NCBI RefSeq assembly: GCF_028368935.1
Contig: NZ_JAQNDK010000004.1
Coordinates: forward strand, 868,001-932,000
DNA length: 64,000 nt
DNA from: Sorangium aterium
GTDB taxonomy: Bacteria; Myxococcota_A; Polyangia; Polyangiales; Polyangiaceae
Direction of reading: 5' to 3'
Position numbers and translations under genes: made by a program. The notes under the pieces are model-generated. The model saw only the letters and a program-made list of their open reading frames with translations, searched no databases and was not told the DNA's origin. This document shows, one piece after another, positions 27,469 through 37,344 of the stretch (the stretch's first letter is position 1; the number at the start of each line of letters is the position of its first letter).

Positions 27469-30400
27469 TCACTCCTTCCGCAAGAGCCCATAGCGGGCGA
27501 GCTTCCGGTACAGCGTCATCCTCGGGATCCCGAGGCTCCTCGACACCTCGCACACGTTCCAGCGGGAGAGCTCGAGCGCGGCGCGGATCCGCTCCTCCTC
27601 GGCGCCCTGGTGCTCGGCGCGCGACCGGCCACGCGGCGCGGGCGCCGCCGCCGGCAGCTGGATGTCGGCGGCGCCGATCTCCGGGCCCGGCGAGAGCACG
27701 CACGCGCGCGAGAGCACGTTCTCGAGCTGCCGCACGTTGCCGGGCCAGCCGTACGACGAGAGCCGCCGGAGCGCGCCCCGGGACAGCCGGAACGCCGGGC
27801 GGCCCTGGCGCGCCGCGAGCTTCTCGACGATCGCCTGCGCGATCGCCGGGATGTCGTCCGGCCGGTCGCGCAGCGGCGGCAAGCGGATCTCGATGACGCT
27901 GATCCGGTAGTAGAGATCCTCGCGGAAGCGCCCCCGGGCGACCTCCTCCCGCAGATCCCGGTTCGTCGCGCAGACGACCCGCACGTCGGCCACCGAGACG
28001 CTCCGGTCCGACCCCACCGGGCGGATCGAGCGCTCCTGCAGCGCGCGGAGCAGCTTCGCCTGCACGCCGAGCGGCACCTCCCCGAGCTCGTCGAGGAACA
28101 GCGTCCCGCCCCGCGCCGAGACGAACAGCCCGCCGTGCTCGCGGACCGCGCCCGTGAACGCGCCCTTCACGTGGCCGAAGAGCTCCGACTCGAGCAGCGC
28201 CTCGGGCAGCGCGGCGCAGTTGACCGCCACGAACGGCCCGTCCCGCCGGGGCCCGCCCGCGTGGATCGCGCGCGCGACGAGCTCCTTGCCGGTGCCGCTC
28301 TCGCCGGTCACCGTCACGGTCACGTCGCTCTCCGCGACGCGCTCGCAGAGCGCGAGCACGGCGCGCATCGGCGCGCTCCTCCCCGCGATCTCCGGGAAGT
28401 CGCGGCGCGCGTCCGCCCGCGTCCGCTCGAGCTCGTGCGAGAGCCGCTCGATCTCGTCGGCCTGCGAGCGCATGAGCTCCGCGACGCGCCGCTGCTCCTC
28501 CTCCAGGGCCCGCGTGCGGTCCCGGAGCTCGGCCATCAGCCTGCCGTTGTGCAGCGCGACCGCGATCTGGTCCGCGAACGCGCCGAGCAGATCCGCGTCG
28601 CCCTCCGCGAACTTGCCGCGCTGGAACCGGTTGTCGAGGTAGACGGCGCCGAGCACCGCCCCGTGCGCGCGGATCGGCACGCACACGATCGACCGGAGCC
28701 GCAGGCCGTGCACGGACGCGTTCCCGTGGAACCGCTCGTCGGCCAGCGCGTCGACCGTGAGCACCGCCTCCCCGCGCTCGACCACCCGCTTCGCGATCCC
28801 GTGGCTGAACTTGAGCTGGCTCTTGCCGACGCGCTCGCGATCGAGGTTCCGCGCGACCGCGACCTCGAGCTTGCCCTTCGCGTGGCCTTCCGCTTCCAGC
28901 GACGGCGACGTCAGGATCACGAAGCCCCGCTCGGCGCCCGTCAGCTCGATGGCCGCGTCCATGGCGAGGCGCAGCACCTCCTCCGCGTCGAGCGTCGAGC
29001 TCAGGCGCCGGTTCACCTCGAGCAGCTTCAGCACGAGCTCCATGCGGGCCCCCGGCGGCGCGGGCCCGCCGCGGAGCGCGGCCCGCCGGGGGTGCCGCCA
29101 GAAGACCTCGGCGAGCTCGGCGGGGAGCGTGCTCCCGATGCGCTCCCAGCACTCGAGCGCGGCCGTGCGGTGCCGCTCCGCCAGCGCCGTCGCCGACCGG
29201 AGGCGGAGCACCTCGGCGGACGCCTCCTCGTGCTTCGCGTGGAGCTCGAGCTGCGAGACCCTCGCCACGAGGCCCGCGCCCCGCTGCACCTCCGCGAGGG
29301 CGGCGTCCGTGTCGCCGCGGGCCAGCGCGAGCTCCGCGCCCGCCGTCGCGTGGCGCAGCGCGAGATCCGCCGCGTCGGCCTCCCGGAGCAGCGCCGCGGC
29401 CTCGGCCAGCCGCGCGCTCGCCGCGGCCCTGTCCCGCGCCGCGAGCGCGACCTCCGCGGCGTGGATCACCGCCTCGCACGCCTCGCGCTTCGAGCCGCGC
29501 GCCGCGTGGCCGGCGCGGGCCTCCTCGAGCAGCCGCGCCGCCTCGCCGAGCGCGCCGCGCGCGGCGGCGATCTCCGCGGCGAGCCCGAGCGCCGCCACGG
29601 CGATCTCCTCGGGGGCCCTCGGGCCCTCGGGCGCTCGCATCCGCGCGACGGCGAGCTCGGCGCGCTCCAGGAGGCCGACGTCCGCGTGGATCTTGGCGAG
29701 GTTGAAGCGCAGGGTCGCCTCGGTCCGCTCCTTGGCGAAGGCGATCGCCGCCCGGAGCCCGCGCTCGTAGCAGCGCAGCGCCGCGCCCCAGTCGCCGAGC
29801 TGGTGCCTCGCCGTCCCCAGGTTGAGCGCGGCCGTCGCGAGCAGGTCGCCGAGGCCCTCGGCCTCGGCCAGGTCGAGCGCCTCCTGGAACCCGCGCGCCG
29901 CGAGGGCCGCGTCGCCGGCGCGGTAGGCGTGGAGCGCGTGGTAGCTGAGCGTGCGGGCGCGGGCGCGGGGCGAGCCCGACGCCGGCCGCAGCGCGACGGC
30001 GCGCGCCAGGCTCTGGAGCGCCCCGGCCTGGTCGCTCAGGTACCCGAGCGCGAGGCCCAGCGTCTCGGCGAGCTCCGCGGCGGTCTCGCGCGCCTCGCCG
30101 CTCGCGAGCTCCGCGGCGGCCTCGCGCGCCCCGCCGCTCGCGAGCGCGCGGGCGACCTCGCGTGATCCGAGCGCCGCGAGCGCCCCCTCCGCCTCGCGCC
30201 GGGCCTCGTCGTAGCGGCCGAGGCGCAGCAGGCAGCGCGCGGAGAGGCTCGCGAGCCGCCCGCCCCAGGGCCCGGGCGCGAGGGCCCGCGCGCGCCCGAG
30301 CTGCCAGAGCGCCCGCTCGACCTTGCCGAGCTTCTCGTAGCAGCGCGCCGCCCGGTACGAGAGCTCCGCGCCGACGTCGGCGGGCGGCCCCGCGCGCCTC

Positions 30401-32481
30401 GCCCGCGCGAGCAGCGAGAGCGCGCGCCGCGGGTCGCCGGCGGCCTCGATCGCGGACGCCGCGGCCACGAGCGTCCTCGGCGCCGGCAGGACCTCGCAGG
30501 CGGCGTCCGCCGCGCGCACCCAGGCGCGCGGCGCCCACTCGAGCATCGGCCCGGAAGCGGCGAGCGCCCGCCGCGCCGCCTCGTGGTCGCCCGCGAGCAC
30601 GAGCGCCCTCGCCCGGTCCGCCGCGCGCTGGCTGCGGAGCGCCGGGGCGAGGGCCGCCTCGTCGGCGCCGGCGAGGTGGGCCGCCATCGCGGCCGCGACC
30701 TCGCGCACGGCGCCCGCGTCGAGCCAGGGCAGGAGCGCCCTCGCTTGCCCGGCCTGACCGAGGCGGAACCCCTCGCCGTCGAGCCGCGCGAGCCCCGCGG
30801 CCTCGAGCGCGTCGAGCGCCGCGCGCCCCACGCCGAGCGCGGCGGCGGCCTCGGGCCCGAGCGGATCGGCGACCGCGAGCGCCGCGAGGGCGCGCGCCTC
30901 GCCGCGGTCGAGCGCCGCCACGCGCCGGCGCCAGAGCTCCGGGGTGCCCGTCGTGTGGACGAACCTGTCGAGCTCCGCCTCGCTCAAACTGCGCTGCGCC
31001 AGCGCGGCGCAGAGCTCCTTGAGCGCGCGCGGGCGGCCGCCGCTCGCGCGCAAGAGATCCGACGTGCGCGCCGCCGTGGCGAGGGGCGCGGTCCAGACCC
31101 GGACCGCATCTTCCCCGAGCGGTCCCAGCGGGAGCTCGACGACCGCGCCGCCGCCCACGTCGAGGCGCTCTGCGGAGGCGATCAGCCAGAGGACGGCGTC
31201 GGTCGGCTCGGCCGATCGAACGAGCGCCTCGAGCAGCGCCCGGTCGTGCGCGCCCAGCCTGTGCGCGTCGTCGATCGCGAGCACGCGCGGCCGGCGCGGC
31301 GCGGGCAACGCGTGCAAATTACGCACGTCGCGCGAGTCACGCGGGGCGCGCAAATCAGCCGGGTCGCGCGAATCACGCGGGGCGCGCGCCGCCTCGCCCT
31401 CGCGCCCGCGCGCCCCCGCGAGCTCGCCGCGGGCCCCGAGCAGCGCGTCGACGCCGGCCGGTAGCGGCGCGCCGCCGAGCGCCCGGACCAGCAGCGCGCG
31501 CAGGGGATCGTCGCCGCGGGGCGCGCCCTCGACGACCTGCGCGCTGAGCTGCGCGCGCCACTTGAGCTCGCGGAACAGCCGCGATTTGCCCGCGCCTTCC
31601 TCGCCCGTGACGATCACCGCGCGCGGCCCGCGCTCGCCGCGGAGCAGCGCCTCGAGCGCCGCGCCGAACGCCTCGACCTCGCGCTCCCGGCCCACGATCT
31701 CGCCCGGCTCGCTCACGACGGCGGGCGCGCGCCGCGGCAGGCCGCCGGCGGAGAGGGCCTCGAGGACCTCCTCGATCCCCGAGGGGCGGCTGGCCGGATC
31801 GTCCGCGGTGAGCCGCCCGGCGAGGCGGCGAACGGCGGCGGGCGGCGCGCCGGAGAGGAGCGGGAACAGGGCCTCGAGCGTCCGCCCCACGGCGAAGAGA
31901 TCGGTGCGCGCGCTCGGCGGGGCCCCCCGGAGGAGCTCTGGCGCGAAGAACCGCGCCGTCCCCGACAGGTCCCCCGCGTCCGCGCGCATCCTCCGCGCCG
32001 CGCTGAGATCGATGAGCACGCCCGCGCCGTCGTCCCTCACGAGGACGTTCTCGGGCTTGAAGTCGCCGTGGACGATGCCGGCGCCGTGGAGCCACCCGAG
32101 CGCGTCGAGCGCGTCGAGCAGGACGGGCAGGGCCGCGCGGAAGGCGCGCCCCCGCGCGTGCTCGGCCAGCGTCCGGCCCCGGATGAGCTCCGTCGTGGCG
32201 TACGTGAGCGGCTGGCCCGGCGCGCCGCCGGACGTCGTCCGGGCGAAGTCGTACGCGCGCGGGAGGCGCGGGTGAGCGCAGGCCGAGAGCAGCGAGAACT
32301 CCCGCCGGAACGCCTCGAGCGCGCCCGCGGAGCCGAAGCTCAGCGATTTCATCGCGACGTCGCGATCGAAGAGCCGGTCGCGCGCCTCGTAGACCGAGGC
32401 GAGCCCGCCGCGCCCGAGCGCGCGCACGACCTCGTAACGGCCATCGACCACGGCTCCTGGCGCAATGCCGTGGTGTACCAT
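27469..32481 (-). CDS. Ser/Thr kinase - ATPase - TPR - GAF - sigma54 activator fusion
   Basis: About 1,670 residues from the ATG of MVHHGIAPG; starts 7 or 13 codons upstream are possible but lie within an operator-like repeat. Order: protein kinase (~15-255; [11 protein letters not shown] loop, VAMK lysine, [11 protein letters not shown] in place of HRD, IDLSAA in place of DFG, FAPELL); AAA ATPase (Walker A GEEGAGKS); a long TPR-like helical region (~650-1130); GAF domain (~1190-1340); sigma54 AAA+ domain (Walker A GESGTGKE, loop GAFTGA); Fis-type HTH at the C-terminus ([19 protein letters not shown]). It combines kinase sensing and direct activation of sigma54 promoters in one protein. The atypical HGD/DLS motifs leave catalytic activity uncertain. 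Ligand and targets unknown. Confidence 0.9.
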   Translation of the reverse strand: MVHHGIAPGAVVDGRYEVVRALGRGGLASVYEARDRLFDRDVAMKSLSFGSAGALEAFRREFSLLSACAHPRLPRAYDFARTTSGGAPGQPLTYATTELIRGRTLAEHARGRAFRAALPVLLDALDALGWLHGAGIVHGDFKPENVLVRDDGAGVLIDLSAARRMRADAGDLSGTARFFAPELLRGAPPSARTDLFAVGRTLEALFPLLSGAPPAAVRRLAGRLTADDPASRPSGIEEVLEALSAGGLPRRAPAVVSEPGEIVGREREVEAFGAALEALLRGERGPRAVIVTGEEGAGKSRLFRELKWRAQLSAQVVEGAPRGDDPLRALLVRALGGAPLPAGVDALLGARGELAGARGREGEAARAPRDSRDPADLRAPRDSRDVRNLHALPAPRRPRVLAIDDAHRLGAHDRALLEALVRSAEPTDAVLWLIASAERLDVGGGAVVELPLGPLGEDAVRVWTAPLATAARTSDLLRASGGRPRALKELCAALAQRSLSEAELDRFVHTTGTPELWRRRVAALDRGEARALAALAVADPLGPEAAAALGVGRAALDALEAAGLARLDGEGFRLGQAGQARALLPWLDAGAVREVAAAMAAHLAGADEAALAPALRSQRAADRARALVLAGDHEAARRALAASGPMLEWAPRAWVRAADAACEVLPAPRTLVAAASAIEAAGDPRRALSLLARARRAGPPADVGAELSYRAARCYEKLGKVERALWQLGRARALAPGPWGGRLASLSARCLLRLGRYDEARREAEGALAALGSREVARALASGGAREAAAELASGEARETAAELAETLGLALGYLSDQAGALQSLARAVALRPASGSPRARARTLSYHALHAYRAGDAALAARGFQEALDLAEAEGLGDLLATAALNLGTARHQLGDWGAALRCYERGLRAAIAFAKERTEATLRFNLAKIHADVGLLERAELAVARMRAPEGPRAPEEIAVAALGLAAEIAAARGALGEAARLLEEARAGHAARGSKREACEAVIHAAEVALAARDRAAASARLAEAAALLREADAADLALRHATAGAELALARGDTDAALAEVQRGAGLVARVSQLELHAKHEEASAEVLRLRSATALAERHRTAALECWERIGSTLPAELAEVFWRHPRRAALRGGPAPPGARMELVLKLLEVNRRLSSTLDAEEVLRLAMDAAIELTGAERGFVILTSPSLEAEGHAKGKLEVAVARNLDRERVGKSQLKFSHGIAKRVVERGEAVLTVDALADERFHGNASVHGLRLRSIVCVPIRAHGAVLGAVYLDNRFQRGKFAEGDADLLGAFADQIAVALHNGRLMAELRDRTRALEEEQRRVAELMRSQADEIERLSHELERTRADARRDFPEIAGRSAPMRAVLALCERVAESDVTVTVTGESGTGKELVARAIHAGGPRRDGPFVAVNCAALPEALLESELFGHVKGAFTGAVREHGGLFVSARGGTLFLDELGEVPLGVQAKLLRALQERSIRPVGSDRSVSVADVRVVCATNRDLREEVARGRFREDLYYRISVIEIRLPPLRDRPDDIPAIAQAIVEKLAARQGRPAFRLSRGALRRLSSYGWPGNVRQLENVLSRACVLSPGPEIGAADIQLPAAAPAPRGRSRAEHQGAEEERIRAALELSRWNVCEVSRSLGIPRMTLYRKLARYGLLRKE

Positions 32482-32509
32482 CGGTACAATATGGTACAAC
32501 ATGGTACAA
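32474..32509. promoter_or_regulatory. Three helically phased GGTACAA repeats plus inverted TGTACC
   Basis: Read on the plus strand, GGTACAA occurs three times exactly 10 bp apart (32483, 32493, 32503), preceded by an inverted TGTACC at 32474. One-turn spacing puts all copies on the same face of the helix. It overlaps the possible starts of the giant kinase gene and lies about 70 bp from the divergent lipoprotein gene, so it is probably an operator for one or both. Confidence 0.6.
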
Positions 32510-32579
32510 CAAGGGGCCACGATTTCCGCGGAATGCCGCGGACCGCATTGGCGCGACTCTTGAACAGAGGAGCGTCGTG

Positions 32580-33284
32580 ATGCGCTGGCTTGCGGTCCTT
32601 CTCGTCGCTTGCGTCGCCGGGTGCGGGGTGAACCCCATCCCGGAGCCGCCCTTCGAGCGGCCGCCGGCGCTCGCCGGCGACGTCGTCGGCGCTGTGTGCG
32701 ACGAGTGCGACGGCGCCCCGCTGGAGCTCACCGGCGCGCCCGGGAGCGTGACCGACGCCGACGTGGTCTGGGCGGTGAACCTCGATGGGACCGCGCCTCC
32801 GGTCGTCGCGCCGGTCGCGGCCGACGGCAGCTTCGCGCTCGACATCGACGGCCTCCGGGGGGACGAGGTGCGCCTCCAGGCCCGGCGCGGCGCGCTGCGC
32901 TCCGAGCCGGTCGACCTCATCGCCGGGCGCGGCGCCCTCGAGCCGTCGCCTCGCCCGCTCGCAGGCTGCTTCGAGGTCGAGCGGGAGCTCGCCCTGCCCG
33001 AGGCGGCCGTCGGCGCGATGTCCAGCAGCGCCGTCGCGCTCGCGCACTCCTGCGGCGCGCCGCTCGCGATCGACAGGATCGCGCTGCGCGCCCCGGCCCC
33101 CGAGTACAGCCTCGAGGGAACGGCGGCTCCCGTGGTCCTCGAGGCGGGGAGCGCCGGAGAGCTCCGCGTGGTGTACCGGCCGACCGAGGCCGCCGCGCGC
33201 GGCGAGGAAGTGGCGCTGATCGAGGTCTCTTCACCGGAGGTCTTCCGGCGGGCGGTGACGCTCTTCGTGGCCGGCGCTCCCTGA
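32580..33284 (+). CDS. Lipoprotein with Ig-like/ASPM-type beta domain
   Basis: 234 residues from the ATG preceded by AGAGGAG. The signal peptide ends in the lipobox VAGC. The first half is a carboxypeptidase-regulatory/Ig-like segment (DGSFALDIDGLRGDEVRLQARRG), the second half resembles the beta-sandwich ASH/HYDIN-type domain (YSLEGTAAPVVLEAGSAGELRVVYRPTEA split across strands). One VCDECDG cysteine pair lies near residue 38. Secreted and probably structural. It is divergent from the giant kinase and followed 83 bp later by the Cys-repeat protein, possibly in the same transcript. Confidence 0.68.
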   Translation: MRWLAVLLVACVAGCGVNPIPEPPFERPPALAGDVVGAVCDECDGAPLELTGAPGSVTDADVVWAVNLDGTAPPVVAPVAADGSFALDIDGLRGDEVRLQARRGALRSEPVDLIAGRGALEPSPRPLAGCFEVERELALPEAAVGAMSSSAVALAHSCGAPLAIDRIALRAPAPEYSLEGTAAPVVLEAGSAGELRVVYRPTEAAARGEEVALIEVSSPEVFRRAVTLFVAGAP

Positions 33285-33367
33285 GTCGATTCCAGCTCTC
33301 TGCTCCTCCGGGAGGCTCGAGACGGGCCTCGAGGGGGAGTGCATCTCCCAACCCACACGAGAAAGAT

Positions 33368-34081
33368 ATGGAGACCAACATGCGAGCCTGTGCCTTGTTG
33401 CTTCTTGCGGCCTCTTCGATCGTAGGAATGTCCGGCTGTAAACCTCCCACGGGCGGCGGGGGCGGGGCGTGCCCGGATCCGAGCGATCCTGGCGTCCACT
33501 ACGTCTCTCAAGATCCGGACGAGTGCGCGCTCATCGACTTCGTCTGCGCGGAGGGACAGACGCTGATGAACGCGCCGGGGTGCGGCTGCGGCTGCATCGA
33601 CGAGGAGCCGCCTCCCGCGTGCCCGGATCCGAGCGATCCTGGCGTCCACTACGTCTCTCAAGATCCGGACGAGTGCGCGCTCATCGACTTCGTCTGCGCG
33701 GAGGGACAGCGGCTGATGACCCAACCAGGGTGCGGCTGCGGCTGCATCGACGAGGAGCCGCCTCCCGCGTGCCCGGACCCGGGCGCTCCGGGCGTCCGTT
33801 ACGTCTCTCACGATCAGAACGAGTGCGCGCTCATCGACTTCGCTTGCTCGCCGCCCGAGAGGCTCTTCGGCGGCGAGTGCGGCTGTGGCTGCGTCGGCCC
33901 CGCGCCGGAGACCTGCCCCGACGCCGCGGATCCGGACGTCCGCTACATCTCTCACGATCCGGAGTACTGCCACCTCGTCGACTTCATCTGCGCGCCGGGA
34001 GAGGCGCTCTTCTCCGACGAGTGCGGCTGCGGCTGCGTCGGCCCGGACCTCCCTGTCGGGCACGCTCGTCAAGGCAAGTGA
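33368..34081 (+). CDS. Lipoprotein with four Cys-rich tandem repeats
   Basis: 237 residues. The start METNMRAC has a second ATG four codons in with a better-placed GGAG, so either may be used. The signal peptide ends near MSGC. Four repeats of 48-50 residues follow, each with CPD near the start, ECALIDFVC in the middle and CGCGC at the end. The first two are nearly identical, with about 90 identical consecutive bases and an exact 150-bp period, indicating recent duplication. Disulfide-rich surface protein; no enzyme motif. Probably binds a ligand or partner outside the cell. Confidence 0.78.
   Translation: METNMRACALLLLAASSIVGMSGCKPPTGGGGGACPDPSDPGVHYVSQDPDECALIDFVCAEGQTLMNAPGCGCGCIDEEPPPACPDPSDPGVHYVSQDPDECALIDFVCAEGQRLMTQPGCGCGCIDEEPPPACPDPGAPGVRYVSHDQNECALIDFACSPPERLFGGECGCGCVGPAPETCPDAADPDVRYISHDPEYCHLVDFICAPGEALFSDECGCGCVGPDLPVGHARQGK
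33470..33919 (+). repeat. 150-bp tandem coding repeats
   Basis: Repeats begin at about 33470, 33620 and 33770 with an exact period of 150 bp; a fourth starts near 33914. The first two share about 90 identical bases from their start, the third and fourth are more diverged. Confidence 0.75.
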
Positions 34082-34420
34082 CCGCGCCCACGATCTGCCG
34101 CCCTGACAAAGGTGCTCGCGCGGTCGCCCTGCGCGCTCCGCGGGGAGAGCCCGCCGCGCCCTGAAGCGCTCCCATCACCGACGTCGCCTCCTGCGTGGGG
34201 CTCCTCACGAACATCGATGCACGGCCGCCCTGCGCAGCCTGCGCCGCGCGTAAACCTCGGCCGAAGCGGCCGCTCCGGATTGTTTACATGCGCGCACCTG
34301 TCGCGTCACGCCGGGTCACGTGGGATCGAGCGCGGCGGTCGACACACAGAAGTTCTTGAGTCGATCCATCGAGGACGGTGATAGGCTCGCCTGGGGGATG
34401 CGGGGGCGAACGCGACCGGG
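34082..34420. other. Gene-free spacer upstream of second LacI/STAS gene
   Basis: No gene recognised. A weak promoter-like pair (TTGAGT near 34356 and TGATAG near 34379, 17 bp apart) sits close to the LacI/STAS start. Support is low. Confidence 0.3.
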
Positions 34421-36571
34421 ATGAAGACTGGGCCTGTCGATCAGCGCACATCGAAGGTGATCGGCGTCGCGTCGGTCTTCCTCGACAATTCCTTCAACAC
34501 AACGGCTTTTCGTGGCATGCACCGCGCCGCGCGAGCGCGGGGCTACGAGCTCCTCCTCATCTACGCGACGCCTCGGCGCGTCTTGGAGCGCCGCGTGGCG
34601 CTTCGCCACGTGGCGGGCTGGATCGCGATGTACAACACCGACGGGCTGGAGGAGCTGCTCTCCGACGGGAAGCCTGGCGTCATCTTCTGCGCGCCCCCGC
34701 TCGGGACGCGCTGCCCGGTCGTCCGCGCGGAGAACCACGATTCGATTCACCTGCTCGTCGATCATCTCATCCGGCTCGGACATCGCCGGATCGCTTACAT
34801 CGGCATGACCGGGTCGGACGATTTCCACGAGCGGAGCAGGGTATTCGATCAGGCGCTGCGCGCGCGCGGGATCGAGGCCGACCTCAACCTGCTCTCCGAG
34901 TTTCACGAGTGTGCGATCTTATATACCGAGCAGCGCTTCCATCAGCTGCTCGAGCGCAACGGCAAGTTCTGTACCGCGCTCGTGGCGGGCAACGACGAGA
35001 TGGCGATTGGCGCCATCAACGCGATCCGGGCGCACGGCTACCGCGTGCCCGAGGACATCGCCGTGGTGGGGTTCGACGACATCAACGCCGCCCAGCACTG
35101 CGATCCGCCGCTCACCACGGTACGGCAGGACCCGGCGCTCCTCGGGAGCATGGCCGTCGAGCGGCTCATCGATTTGCTCGACGGCCTCCCCCCTCGTGAG
35201 CTCGTGACCCGCGGCCCGGCCGAGCTGGTGGTGCGTCGCTCGTGCGGAAGCGGCTGCGCGGCGTGGAACACCGCGCCTGTCGCGCCGGCGATCGAGGCGC
35301 CCGAGGGCGACTGGCAGCGCGTGCTGTCCCGGCAGATGAGCCTCCTCATGGATGGGTGGGAGCTCCCGCTGTCCGACGACGCGCCGCTCGGCTGGCCGGA
35401 GGCGGAGGTGATCGCGCAGGGCCTCGGCGCGGCGCTCGCCGGGGAGGAGCCGCTGGACGTGGAGACGCTCCAGCGCGCTTTCGCCGCGGGGGTCACGCGA
35501 AACGACAAGATCGAGGTCCTGCTCGCGGTGGTGAAGCTCGTCGAGCAGACCGCGGCGCGGCGGCTCGCCGTCGCGCCGGGGCCGGAGGCCGCGCGCCGGC
35601 TGGAGACGTTCCTCGACCGCGTGCGCCTCTCGCAGCAGCGGGCCCTCGCCGCGTGGGAGCGGCGGAACGTGAAGAGCCTCGAGCGGCTGGTCCGCGCCAA
35701 GGTGCACATGAGCAGGCTCCTCGCCTCGAAGCACGCATGGACCCAGGAGCGCCTGGAGTGGCTGGCGCAGACCTCCATCGGTGTGGGGTGCATCGCGCTC
35801 TGGGCGGATGCGTCGGGGTCGTCCGAGCCGGAGTTCGTCGTCCACTCGGTGTACCCGTACGACACGGACTTGACCACGCTCGTGGGTCAACGGTATCCGG
35901 CCGGCGACTTTCCGCCGCCCGCCCTGCGCGCGGCGGCCTTGCCGGACGAGCCGGGCGGCTATCTCCTGCTGGTCCCGCTCGTGAGCGCGAGGCGCGACTG
36001 GGGGACTCTGGTGCTGGGAGGGCTGCACCTGGAGAGCTTCGTGGGCAACCTCCATCCGCTGGCCATGTGGGTGTCGCTCCTGATCGCCGCGTTCGAGCAC
36101 CACGACATGGAGGCCACGCTGCAGGCGGAGCGCGACATGCTGGCCGCCGCCTACGAGCGCGAGCGCGCGCTGGCGAGCACGGTGCGGGAGCTTGGCTGTC
36201 CGGTCATCCCGCTGCTGCCCGGGGTGCTGCTCATCTCGCTGATAGGCGCGATCGACGCCGCGAGGGCGCAGCAGATCCTGGAGGCCGCGCTCTCTGGCGT
36301 CGCGCGAGAGGGGGCCCGGTGGGTGCTGCTCGACGTGACCGGCGTGCCGTTCGTCGACGAGGCGACCGCGGCGGCGCTGGTGCAGACGGCGCAGGCGACC
36401 CGGCTGCTCGGCGCGCGCGTGAGCCTCGTCGGCGTCGGGCCCGGGATGGCGCAGGGCATGGTCGGCCTCGGGATCGAGCTGCGCGACATATCCATCTTCC
36501 AGTCGCTGGCCGCCGCCATCAGCGACCTGACAAGGCCAGAAAAGAAGAGGAAGGCGAGGCGGCCCGAGTAG
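34421..36571 (+). CDS. LacI-type sensor / STAS (RsbR-like) fusion protein, second copy
   Basis: 716 residues. Same architecture as the 722-residue protein at 17.7-19.9 kb: a LacI/PurR-type ligand domain without helix-turn-helix (LGHRRIAYIGM, YRVPEDIAVVGFDDINAAQ, PPLTTVRQ), a Cys-containing RSCGSGC linker, a helical and GAF-like middle, and a C-terminal RsbR-type STAS domain (GCPVIPLLPGVLLISLIGAI; DVTGVPFVD with Thr640). The ligand pocket region differs substantially between the two copies while the STAS domain is close, suggesting different inputs to one partner-switching output. No kinase of the RsbT type is adjacent. Confidence 0.82.
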   Translation: MKTGPVDQRTSKVIGVASVFLDNSFNTTAFRGMHRAARARGYELLLIYATPRRVLERRVALRHVAGWIAMYNTDGLEELLSDGKPGVIFCAPPLGTRCPVVRAENHDSIHLLVDHLIRLGHRRIAYIGMTGSDDFHERSRVFDQALRARGIEADLNLLSEFHECAILYTEQRFHQLLERNGKFCTALVAGNDEMAIGAINAIRAHGYRVPEDIAVVGFDDINAAQHCDPPLTTVRQDPALLGSMAVERLIDLLDGLPPRELVTRGPAELVVRRSCGSGCAAWNTAPVAPAIEAPEGDWQRVLSRQMSLLMDGWELPLSDDAPLGWPEAEVIAQGLGAALAGEEPLDVETLQRAFAAGVTRNDKIEVLLAVVKLVEQTAARRLAVAPGPEAARRLETFLDRVRLSQQRALAAWERRNVKSLERLVRAKVHMSRLLASKHAWTQERLEWLAQTSIGVGCIALWADASGSSEPEFVVHSVYPYDTDLTTLVGQRYPAGDFPPPALRAAALPDEPGGYLLLVPLVSARRDWGTLVLGGLHLESFVGNLHPLAMWVSLLIAAFEHHDMEATLQAERDMLAAAYERERALASTVRELGCPVIPLLPGVLLISLIGAIDAARAQQILEAALSGVAREGARWVLLDVTGVPFVDEATAAALVQTAQATRLLGARVSLVGVGPGMAQGMVGLGIELRDISIFQSLAAAISDLTRPEKKRKARRPE

Positions 36572-36785
36572 CGCCGCACGGCGCTGCCAGTAGGATCTCG
36601 GCAGACCGCTCGAGATGCTGCCGCCGCCGAGGCGCACATCGCATGGATCCTCCGAGGCGGGGCCGCGCCGCCGTCGCTCGGCGGCGACCGCTTCGTCACG
36701 CTGCCCGCGCTGGGGGCGTTCCACGCGCAGCACGGCGCGCTGTCGATGATCCATTCCCTGTTGCCGGGCTCGCCGCGTCGCTGCG

Positions 36786-36968
36786 TCACCTGCACAGCGC
36801 CGGGGGCACACGCCCGCGGAGGACCTCGAGGAAGAACTGCTGGTTCAAGGTTACGTTGCGAATGCGGATTGCGCTGAAGCCGAGCTCGGCGTCCTCGCGC
36901 AACCAGGCGACGTGCCGCTCGACGTCGGCCGAGACGCGCGCCCGCGCGCCCACGGCGTCGGGGTGCAC
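36786..36968 (-). pseudogene. C-terminal remnant of an LLM-type flavin oxidoreductase, copy A
   Basis: The frame encodes HVAWLREDAELGFSAI, a block like the C-terminal signature of FMN/F420-dependent LLM-class oxidoreductases, ending NQQFFLEVL. Nothing upstream continues the family, so only the last ~55 codons remain. A homologous remnant lies at 37798-37941 in the same orientation. Family assignment is moderate; the homology between the two copies is clear. Confidence 0.55.
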
Positions 36969-37162
36969 GTTGTGATGTCGTCCATTTTCAGGAGAGGGCG
37001 AATTGCGTCAAAATGCTCTATCACCTGAGGCCAGCGTGGTGATTCGCCTTTGACGTCCCCGAATCGCTCTATTCCCCTTTCCCCGAGATCGATTTGTCGT
37101 CGGTGTCGGTGTCGGCGTCGGCGTCGGCGTCGCCAGGAGCCTGAACGCGGCGGCTCGCGCGG

Positions 37163-37190
37163 TTTGCCGCTGTGTACATTGGTGTATATT
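37163..37190 (+). promoter_or_regulatory. Possible sigma70-type promoter of the PDZ gene
   Basis: TTTGCC (37163) and TATATT (37185) are 16 bp apart in an AT-richer stretch about 155 bp upstream of the PDZ-protein start. Plausible only. Confidence 0.3.
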
Positions 37191-37344
37191 AGGGATGCTT
37201 CGTGCGGTATTGCTAGGTAGGAAACATGAGCGTGTGACGTTTGCCGGTCGCGTTCGATTGTCGTCGGCTAGGCTGTGTCTCATATCGATGTGGGGCTGGT
37301 CTGTGGCTCTTGTTTGCGCAGGCGGAATGCGTATGGGAGGGGGC

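Larger units (their letters stand above)
36572..37344. other. Spacer with oxidoreductase tail fragment and short tandem repeat
   Basis: No intact gene. It includes the 3' remnant of an oxidoreductase gene (36786-36968), a GTCGGY hexamer repeated six times (about 37096-37134), and an AT-richer stretch leading into the PDZ-protein gene. A short plus-strand frame around 36630-36800 (…GDRFVTLPALGAFHAQHGAL…) may be another gene fragment but was not recognised. Confidence 0.45.

Noticed and set aside
27452-30538. 1,028-codon antisense/other-frame reading of the kinase gene
   Set aside because: Another-frame shadow; composition lacks domain signal while the kinase/AAA+/GAF frame is complete.
37096-37134. 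CRISPR-like short repeat array
   Set aside because: It is a 6-bp GTCGGY microsatellite with no spacers or cas genes.
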